DNA of 64,000 nucleotides from Coffea arabica (lineage: Eukaryota > Streptophyta > Magnoliopsida > Gentianales > Rubiaceae): assembly GCF_036785885.1 (NCBI RefSeq), contig NC_092329.1:5642001-5706000 (forward strand). The letters are read 5' to 3'. The notes beneath the pieces were generated by a model that was not told the origin of the DNA, ran no database searches, and saw nothing but the letters and a program-made list of their open reading frames with translations. Made by a program: the position numbers and the translations under genes. This document shows, in pieces, positions 55,361 through 64,000 of this stretch (position 1 is the first letter of the stretch; the number at the start of each line of letters is the position of its first letter).

Positions 55361-58072
55361 TCAAAGTTGAGAGAGAAGTTGGATTGATTCCTGGCGTGGA
55401 GCGCATATGGCCTCCAAATGGTTAGCCTTCTTCAGAGTGATTCTGTTGCTAAAGTTAACGTCCAATTCACCATCCTCTTCAACTTTATCCCAATCAAAAC
55501 ACTGGATGAATGTACCCACTGCCAATGAGACATTCCGAATGCCTAGATTGGCTCCGGGGCAAGCTCTCCTCCCTATCCCAAATGGTAAAAACTTGGAATT
55601 GAACTCTTCTTTATCCATTAATCCCTTCCCTTCGAATCTTTCTGGCATGAATTTCTCAGGCTCCTCCCAGAGTTTTGGATCCCTATGCACGGCCCATGCA
55701 TTAGCTAAAACAATCGTACCTTTTGGAATATCATACCCCCCGACTCGGCAGTCTTCAGATGCATGATGAGGTATCAGAAGTGGTGCCGCGGGGTACAGTC
55801 TCAATGTCTCATTGACAACACAACGAAGATAGGGAAGCTTTGGAATATCAGATTCATCCACCAGCCTTCCATGTCCTACGCTGTTGTCAATCTCAGTCCT
55901 TAGTTTCTGTAGTGCCTTCGGGTGATTCAGTAAAAGCAACATAGCCCATTCAGTGGTCAGTGTGGACGTTTCTCTTCCGGCTGTAAGCATTATCTGAATC
56001 AACGGTTGCTTTTGTTAGTCAAAATAAATATGGCTAAAATTAGGGTCGGAAAGAATCCCAGAAAGGTTGCTTTTAAATACGTTGTCCAACAGGATCATCC
56101 TTCTGAAAAGCTTTGCCAAGCACAAGCAAGGGAAAGGATGATGGCAAATGACAACCAATGCGCTCAAATGCATCAAGGCTGAAGCCATTATCATTTCATA
56201 AGATTGATTGTGAAATTAAGGGTGGTTGTTTTCACGAATTTTGCTAATTAAAATTTCATGCTAGAAATCTTATCCACTAGCATAACACATAACAAAACTA
56301 AGCATAAAGTATCAGATTTTGACCTTGATTACTAATCTTATCTTAGTATCAGAATCCAAAGTATGGCATAACGACTCTATGCTATATACGGATACAACTT
56401 ATTAAACTCATGATCCAAGTCAGTTGACGCTAACTCCAATCTACATGAGTCTATTTCTAATTCATTATCATAATCAGAATGAGCCAAGAGAAAATAAAGG
56501 AATTCACAAGCTCCAAAACTTCGTTATCACCTATAACGGATCCTAGCTTCTCTTTAAGAAGAATCGATTGATAAACAGTTTTCAATGATCGGGTTAGATC
56601 AAGTCTATTTAAACTATCAACCTTTACTCTTGAAATAACATCAAAATAAAATTCTTTTAACACTTATTCCGATTCCAAAAGAGTTCTTTAACAAGATGTT
56701 CTTCTTAAGAATAGCTTTATTTGTCACTCTACCAGGACATGTTAATACAAGTTTGCCTGATTCTTCCGGGGTCAGTCCAATATAATTGTAGGAGTAATTT
56801 TCGCCCCAGTACAATATATGTTGACATGTATCTTTAGGATAGTTTTGAATAGGTAATATATTCACACGAAGAGGCTATAACTGATGTGTGCCGCCTTCTA
56901 TTAGTTAGCTCCCACAGGCAAAGAATCAATTGCTAAAGGCTCATATAGAGCTCTTACTGTTGCCTCACTGGAGCGTAATGAATTTAATTGATAACCATAT
57001 TAACATTATATTGCTGAAGATAGCAATCGAGAAAGTGAAACAAGTTAAATGCAGATTGGTGGTGGGCAAAGAGTATATTCTGCTAGTCTAAATTTCACTG
57101 CCTTAGCAAAGTGGGATAAGCTCATGAAGTAAGAAAGACGGAGAAATTACATTTTGCACTTACCAACGCAATACCTTTTATGATGTCATCTGATAGAAAA
57201 TCAGATTCTTTTTCCTTACAAGCAAGCAGATTTGCAATCAATGCCTTCTTATCCTTGTCCAGCAGAGTATCTGAACATTGAAATTCGTCTATGAAACCCT
57301 GAAAGAGTTTATCTCTCTTCTTGTGCAAAGAGATCATTTCCTTTTCCAGTCCCTTGTAGCCAATCCATCTTAATATAGGAAAGAAGTCACACAAACTCAG
57401 CGCAATCCCTGAAGCAAACATTTCCCTGAATTCTTTAATTATTTGCATCCCCAACTCCTCTCCAGCATCCTCCTCTCTGATGGAGCATCGTCCAACAAGC
57501 ATCCTCATGATAACATTGAGTGTAAAAACTGAAATCCAATGGTTCAAATCAACTCTTATTAGGCTTCCATTCTTTGAAATTCTGTAAATTGACCTGAGAA
57601 TCATCTTAATTTCTTCTTCCCTGATAAATGAAGTCCTCTGGAGGCTGTTGAAAGAGAAAGATTCAACGACCAAGAGGCGACGAAGAACCCTCCACAAGTG
57701 GCCATATGGGGCTATCCCAACGACTGTATAATTATAGGAAAACCTGTCCCCTGCCATGCCACGAGGACGGTTTGCAAGTATGATATCATTCCTGGTGAAG
57801 CACTCCTCAATGGCGGATGGAGATGACACAACAACAAAGGAACGGCGGCCGAATTGGAGAAAGAAAATTGGACCATATCTTGATGATAATGAAGTTAAGT
57901 CTTCGTAGAGTGAGTTCTTGATAAGGTAAAGATGGCCAATTATTGGCAGAGCTAGTGGACTTGGTGGTAACTTCTTGTTCTTGACATGGTTGAAAAGCAA
58001 GCTTTTGGAGATGAGAAGTAAAGGTAAAGAACACAATAAGACGGTGACGAGGTAGTAGCAGAGATTCTCCAT
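55361..58072 (-). CDS. CYP81-like cytochrome P450 (intact, block 3)
   Basis: Exon 1 58072-57164 (303 codons), exon 2 55993-55361, phase-0 intron (gtaagt...cag, 1,170 bp). Predicted 513 residues. ER anchor, hinge [39 protein letters not shown]-helix AGRETS (308-313), ETLR (365-368), PERF, haem loop [10 protein letters not shown] with Cys448. Two residues shorter than the block 2 gene because of a gap near [10 protein letters not shown]. Sequence differences from the block 2 copy are scattered and conservative, as expected of recent paralogues under constraint. Predicted ER monooxygenase of specialised metabolism. All three block genes share the unusual Arg in the I helix, so it predates the triplication. 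Confidence 0.9.
56440..56880 (-). other. Coding-like segment inside the P450 intron (block 3 copy)
   Basis: Two overlapping minus-strand frames match the segment in the other two introns: [20 protein letters not shown], then [20 protein letters not shown] and [17 protein letters not shown]. The 3' part (IPPTGLL region) has diverged. Source unknown. Confidence 0.4.
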
Positions 58073-58339
58073 GGCCTAAAGCTGAAAATCACACAGAGAC
58101 TTCTTAGTTAACTTCTGCTATTTTTGTCCCCTCTTGCATTGAACAGAGGTGTGTGCTAAAAGGTCAAACTGATAAGGCCAAAGTTATTGGTTATTGGATA
58201 ATGTTAATTATTCATGAAACAGGAAATTCATGACCTAATTGTGGGAGGAACTTTGTCATTTGATGTATATAAGCTCACTAATTCAGACAAGCAATTGGCA
58301 AGAATTACACATTGAAATATCTCAGATAATTGTCGACAT

Positions 58340-60090
58340 CAATCAATTGCAGGAAAAAGGTGTTTTAAAATTAAAAGCTTGCAGATTTTGACTCTAGATC
58401 AAGGAAGAGTCAAAGTCACCGGTAGTTTTCCACTAACATGCCAAGAAGAACTTTCAATACACGGATTAGTACGGAAAATGAGGAGAATTTAGTAGTTTGC
58501 TCTTTTGTGTATGTTGGTTCTTTAGGAAAAAAAGAGTTGTAAAACGAAAAATCATTCAAAAGTCCATCATATTTCGCCAAGAATTTTGTTGTCCTTCATT
58601 TTTAAAATGATAACTTTACATCACTTACAAAATCAAGTCGATAAAATTTGATCTCATTCTAAGTTTTCAACTACTTTTTACTCTAAAACCATCACATAAC
58701 CTATACATGATCATTTTTTTGGGACAAAAATATTGGATTCCATTTATAGTTAAACAAATAATCAGATTTATATTCATTTTTATTCAAAAAAAGTAAGATC
58801 TTATCCGTCCTATATTGATTTTTTTCCTAAAAAAAATAGATTCTGACCTAATCTATATTCATTTTGCCACTAAAAAAGTGGGATCTAACTTTTTTGCATA
58901 TAAACAATGACTGCATATTAGTCATGTAGTAATTTCAGGTTAAAAGGTGATCAAAATCTTAGATTGAGACTAAATTTTATTAATTTAAATTTGTAAGGGA
59001 TATAAAGTTAATATTTTAAAAATAAAAAATAAAAAAAATTTATTTAATAAAATGTGAGGTATGTTCCGAATGATTTTCCGATTGCAAAATTCCTTGTGGG
59101 ATAAATTTTTGAGGAAAACACGTGAGTTGCGCACTAAATTTTCTTTCACTCTAAGTAACCGAGAACCTTTTACTGTAGAATCACGAGCAGGTATTTTTCT
59201 TCCCCTTCTCCATGTACCTTTTCTTCTTGTTTTTCGTTTTGGGTCAGAGACTCAGAAGCAGACGATAAGACCCGTTCGACGGCCCTACCCCGAGAAAGTG
59301 GGTTGTCATGCCGCTGTCTCACCCGAGCCCTTCTTCCCCAAATTAGGTCGTAGAATTTCTTTTTTATTTGGCTATGAAATTTTAAATCTCCAATCTTCTG
59401 GTATTCAGTCTTTTTTTTTTTTCAAAATCAAATTTGGTTTCGTCGAATTGTGTAGCTCTGCAGAATTGAATCCACTAGTCTACTGAAATTAGCTTCAAAT
59501 TCAGCTTGTAATTCGAAATCCAAATAGCCAACAAGTATTTTTTGATTAATACATAGGATTCAAAATACTTTGATATTGTAGTTTCCATACACGGAAGGGC
59601 ACTTTCTTCTTCTAAATGACGCTTGCATCTTTAATCAATTGAAATGAGTCTATGGGAAGTACATGTCTCATATCTTGTTGACTAAGTTTGTTGTTGGAAA
59701 TTAGATTTGCATGGAAAAAAAAAACTTAAATCCCAAAATAGCTTTAGTTTAGTGATCAAAATTGAGATTATAAGAATTAAAGATTCTAGTTCGAGGCTCG
59801 TTATACGTAAATTTCTAATCCCACTATTTGTACTGTACGGGTTTGTAATTATTTTTTTTTTTGGTTGTAATTGCTACTATTTATATAATATAATCTATTG
59901 ATTGTATTACTCTCGTGGATGGTTTCTTGTAACCCTATTTTGAAAAGTAAAAGTACATTTTTCTTTCTTTAGTAGACACAATATCTTGGATTAAACTTAC
60001 CTGCTAACTAATTTGATTTTTCGAACATATATTGGGTTATTCTCCCATAACTTAGTTCGATTTTTGGAACGCATATATTGGGTAAATCTC
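58340..60090. other. Spacer between block 3 and the last P450
   Basis: Mostly AT-rich with no supported gene. A plus-strand frame of 141 codons (59061-59486) passes through a locally GC-richer segment (about 59230-59345). It has no domain I recognise and is treated only as a finding. The last 100 bp belong to the 3' region of the next gene. Confidence 0.5.
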
Positions 60091-63000
60091 TCATAACTGG
60101 GAGAGGAGTTGGATTGATTCTTGTCGTGGAATGCACATGACCTCCAAAGGCTTAGCCATGGACAATGTAATTCTAGTGGTATAGCTTGTGTTGATTTCAT
60201 CTTCTTCAATCTTTCTCCAATCAAAGCACTGAATGAATGATCCCACTGCCAATGAAATATTTCTAATGCCCATGTTGGCTCCAGGACAAGCTCTCCTTCC
60301 CACCCCAAATGGTACAAAGTTGAACCTTTCTTTCTCCATTTCCATTGCCTGAAATCTCTCTGGCTTGAACATTTCTGGCTCCTCCCAGACTTCGGGATCC
60401 CGTTGCATGGCCCAAGCATTAACTATAAGCGTTGAACCTTTTGGGATATCATATCCCCCAACGGTGAAATCTTCCGATGGACAATGAGGTAGCAAAAGAG
60501 GTGCTGGAGGATACAGTCTCATTGTCTCGTTCACAATGCAGCGCAGATACGGAAGCTTTGGAAGATCAGATTCATCCAGCAATCTCCTGTGTCCTATATT
60601 GTTGTCAATTTCCCTTCTCAGTTTATTCATTGCCTCTGGATGACTCAATAAAAGCGACATAGCCCATTCAGTTGTCACGATAGATGTTTCAGTTCCTGCC
60701 ACAAACATAATCTGAAGCATTTTTTTGTTAGATTCCGAAAAATAAACATGTTCTCAAAGACCAACAATCAAGACTATAAAATTGGCAGAACTACGATGGC
60801 CTTTGGCCAAAAACTCAAAGTCGCACTTCTTACTACTAGTGATTCTTGCTAAAGCACTTGAGAAGATGCAGTATTAGTGAGAAATCACTATTTAGTTCAG
60901 TTATCAAATAAAAGGCATTCTTTAAGGTCAGATTACAAAATGCAAAAACAAGCACGGACTTTAGGCGGTAATCTTCCACTACATAATTTGCCACTACATA
61001 ATTTGCAAGAAGCCAACTTTCTCATGAACTTCCAGGATTGCTTATCCCCAAAATCAGTAAATAGTCCCGAGTATTTCCGGAATCATTTTAAAGCTTGCTC
61101 GTATACATGGAGCAAGGAAAAAGTATGATTACCATGAAGCAGGAATTGGTACAGACTATGAGAGTACCCACGAGTGATACTTGTGGATACACTGCAAGAA
61201 GGACTTTGTTCTAGGTATGTGGGACCGAGCAGGTGATCGAACGGTTTGGTCAAAAGTTTGGCTCGAATTTGATTTGATCGAATTTAAATTTGAGCTCAAG
61301 CTACTCGTTTCGTGTAACGAGTCAAGTTCGAATATTAGTAATAACTACTCGAATATTCAACAAGTTTAATGGAGCATTTATATTATTTATATATAATATA
61401 TTTTAATTATAGAATGACTATTCTGAGTTCGTATTTTAATAAATTTACATGAAATAATGTTCAGTAAAAAAAGTGATGAATGTCAAAATGATAATATGAT
61501 AAATCTAAAATGTAAAAAATTAAAAATAAGGAAAAAAAACCACTCAGTTTGATCTCAAAACTCAAACTTAAACTCGAGCTCAAGTAGTTCGAGTCTAACA
61601 AGGCTTGCGGTTTACTCGAGCTCAAACAAGTTGAGTTCAAATTTAATTTTCATCATGTCGAGTCGAGTTTAAAATCAAATTTTTATACTTGTTCGAGATC
61701 GAACTCAAGTAGCACTAATAGTAATCGAGTTCAAGTTCATGTATGGTGGTACTTCATCTCAACTCGAGTCAACAACACCCCTACTTTATTCAACAATGAC
61801 TAATAAATGCCTTCTGCTCATGTTAGCTGAACTTGAGTTTTTTTTTTTTTTGGAGCAGCTGGAGTGATAACGACTACAGCTCAACAAAAATCATGAATAT
61901 CTTCCCCCCAAAAAAGGCAAAAGGGCAAATAAAAATGAGGAGGACCATAGGCAAATAAAAATAAAAATAAAAAAAAGCAAAAAGGCAAATAAAAATCAGG
62001 AGGACTATAGACGTCATGAATCTTGCCTAACTCCAACTCTACAACAGCTAAGAGAACTAGTGTAGAACTAGTACAGGATCATAAAATCAGCTGGCCTGGA
62101 TTTCCCGTGCTCTATATGGGTTTGCTTTAGTAGGAATCGTATGTCCATTATCCAATTAACTCTATTGAAGTCAAGTCAACAAATACATGAAATCATCCGT
62201 AACTACGAGATTCATTTGAATTAATAAGTTCAAGAATTGCTATGATCTTCTCGAATGGAAAGAAGTACAGAAACATGGAGAGAGAGAGAATTGCATAGCC
62301 CACATACCATTAGAATGCTTCTGATAAGTTGATCCGAGTAAAAGTCAGGTTCTTGGTCTTGATGGGATAGAAGACTCCCAATCAAGGTGGCATTCTTCTT
62401 CTCCTTGTCCAATTTATCCCGTCGAATTTCATCTACTAGGCCCTGCAAGAATTTATCCCTCTTGTTCTGCAAAGAGATCATACTCCTTTCGAGCCCTTTG
62501 TAACCAATCCACCTCAATACTGGAAAAAAGTCGCATGAATTCATTGTAATACTCGTGGTAAATATGTCCCTGATTTCTTTACGCTTTTTCTTCCCCAACT
62601 CATTCCCGGCATCCTCCCTACCAACTGTGCATTTCCCTGCCACAATCCTCATCGCGATATTAAGCGTATAAACGGAAACCCAATGATTCAAATCGATACT
62701 TCGACTCCCTCTCTTACAAACTCTGTAAAACGATTGGAGAATGATCCGAATTTCGCCTTCCCGAATGACGGATGACTTCTGAAGGCTGTTGAATGAGAAC
62801 ACTTCACTATTAGTGAGGCGGCGAATAGCCCTCCAGACATGGCCATAGGGAGCCCAGACGAATGCTGTGTAGTCATAGCTGAAATGGTCCGCAGCGACAG
62901 AGTGAGGACGATTTGCTAATACAATGTCATTCTCTGTGAAGCATTCTTCAATGGCAGATGGAGAAGATACTACCACGAAAGATCGGCAGCCAAAACGGAG

Positions 63001-63210
63001 GAAGAAAACTGGACCATATCGATGTGATAGTTCAGTTAGAGACCGGTGCAGCACGTTCTTGATGAGGTAAAGGTGGCCAATTAATGGAAGAGCAGGCGGG
63101 CTTGGAGGTAACTTGTTAGCGGTATTAATATGAAACAGCAACCTTTTGAGGATGACAAGGAGAACACAGAAGAAGTAGAAGATGAGATGAGAGTAGAGAT
63201 CAGGCTCCAT
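60091..63210 (-). CDS. CYP81-like cytochrome P450 (intact, divergent member)
   Basis: Exon 1 63210-62308 (301 codons), exon 2 60711-60091, phase-0 intron (gtatgt...cag, 1,596 bp). Predicted 507 residues. ER anchor (about 8-24), hinge [40 protein letters not shown]-helix AGTETS (306-311), ExxR as ETMR (363-366), PERF (418-421), haem loop [10 protein letters not shown] with Cys443. Near residue 208 it has a basic insert-like patch, [11 protein letters not shown], where the block genes have [11 protein letters not shown]. It is clearly related to the block genes (shared CYP81-like exon split) but outside the triplication. The intron is enlarged by a TCGAG-rich repeat. Predicted ER-bound monooxygenase; substrate not inferable. 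Confidence 0.9.
61215..61795. repeat. Degenerate TCGAGT/CTCGA-rich element in the P450 intron
   Basis: The stretch is dense in 'gctcgaattt', 'actcgagctcaa' and 'gtcgagtcgag' motifs in both orientations, and ends 'aactcgagtcaacaacacccct'. Such sequences are common non-autonomous DNA elements in plant genomes. Clear terminal repeats and target duplication were not resolved here. Confidence 0.45.
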
Positions 63211-64000
63211 GAAACTAGATGAGAGCAGCTTATAAGTTCAGCTAGTTAAAGACAACACTGGAAACTCGCAGATGGTGAAAGAATTGCCAGAGGTAGAAAC
63301 TTGAGTTAGGAGAATAACATGGTACAACATTTCGGGTTGCATTTCTTGGTTATATAAGCCTGCATATATCACTTGATTCCAAGAAACATGTTTCACGTTA
63401 GAAATCAGATACTTTGCAAAATAAATAGGGAAAAATAATGAGAAAATTATGCAACGTGAAAAATACTTAGCGTGAGGGGAACACATGTGCAGATCATGTG
63501 GCAAGCAAACTTTGCAGTTGCAGTCGGATATACAGAATTTGAGAATCCTCGTTTGTCTTTGAGGAAATTGTTAGTAGCTGATGCAATGGGAGTTTGTAGG
63601 TCACGTAGAGTTTCTACTTCATTACCAACAAAAATCAACATATACTATACTAATTAATTGGTAAGTGGACAGATAACAACAAATATTTGATATTTTATTC
63701 TAGGGGAGATTTTTTTTTTTTTTTTTTGGTATATGATAATAAGGAAAAGTATATGCAATGGCCTTAGGGAGTCAGTAGTAAACATAAAATAAAATGAAAT
63801 AAAAAGCATAAACTTATGAATGGCGCAAGAATTCAAAGAGTGTTAAAAGTTATTAACCAAAAAGCATACATTTTCCATTAAAAATCACCAATTGATCGAA
63901 TGTAAAATTCCTGGAGGATTAAGGAAATTCATCGTATCCATTTTTTTAAATTAGCAATTAGAAGTCCAGAATTGAGAAATGAGTGGGACTCAACGTTGAT
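63211..64000. other. Upstream region of the last P450, window end
   Basis: No gene supported; AT-rich, with a poly-T run near 63711-63728. The P450 promoter should lie at the left end of this stretch. Confidence 0.5.

Larger units (their letters stand above)
54520..58335. repeat. Segmental duplication block, copy 3
   Basis: Relic exon-1 end, spacer and intact P450 with its upstream region. The similarity ends near 58335, where only the first bases of the I-helix relic region ('acatcaatcaattgcagg') are recognisable, so the block is shorter (about 3.8 kb) than copies 1 and 2. Confidence 0.8.

Overview
The window is nuclear DNA of a flowering plant, almost certainly a eudicot. It is AT-rich and has two-exon plant cytochrome P450 genes with GT/AG introns, a plant-specific gibberellin F-box gene, plant signalling-peptide genes, and plant-type LTR retrotransposons, SINEs, hAT elements and MITEs. 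The sequence alone does not fix the genus. No tRNA, rRNA, CRISPR or prokaryotic feature was seen.

Left third (1-22.5 kb): sparse, mostly intact single-exon genes. Three small secreted-peptide genes of the PIP/PIPL type (C-terminal SGPSxxGxGH motif) lie at 2.5 kb (-), 10.3 kb (-) and 16.4 kb (+). The gibberellin F-box gene GID2/SLY1 lies between the first two, at 6.9-7.4 kb (-). A WPP-domain protein of the MAF1 type is at 21.9-22.5 kb (-). The spacers hold a foldback MITE with 9-bp target duplications, two tRNA-derived SINEs with clear target duplications, and copies of a small dispersed repeat beginning GTTTGGATTG.

Right two thirds (23-64 kb): a one-sided array of CYP81-like cytochrome P450s, all on the minus strand. 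From left to right it holds two truncated pseudogenes (one flanked by a 907-bp hAT element with a perfect 8-bp target duplication), a chimeric P450 scrap, an intact gene (27.5-29.9 kb), and a block of about 4.7 kb present three times (about 32.2-36.9, 36.9-54.5 and 54.5-58.3 kb). An intact divergent gene follows at 60.1-63.2 kb. Each block carries one full P450 gene plus a relic of another P450 made of the end of exon 1 and, in two cases, an intron and the start of exon 2. The block 1 gene has one premature stop; the genes of blocks 2 and 3 are open.

Block 2 is stretched by two LTR retrotransposons that landed 291 bp apart. One is a 7.4-kb minus-strand, Tat-like element with only a gag remnant and no pol. 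The other is a 5.2-kb plus-strand chromovirus with gag-pol in one frame. The chromovirus is dead by several independent lesions: three in-frame stops, loss of the reverse-transcriptase active-site segment, and an Asp-to-Asn change in the integrase triad.

Functionally, the P450s are predicted ER-anchored monooxygenases of specialised or defence metabolism, and the PIP peptides are predicted apoplastic immune and growth signals. GID2 would target DELLA repressors for degradation, and MAF1 would sit at the nuclear envelope. Nothing here shows that these unrelated genes act together; the P450 array is the only clear functional cluster.
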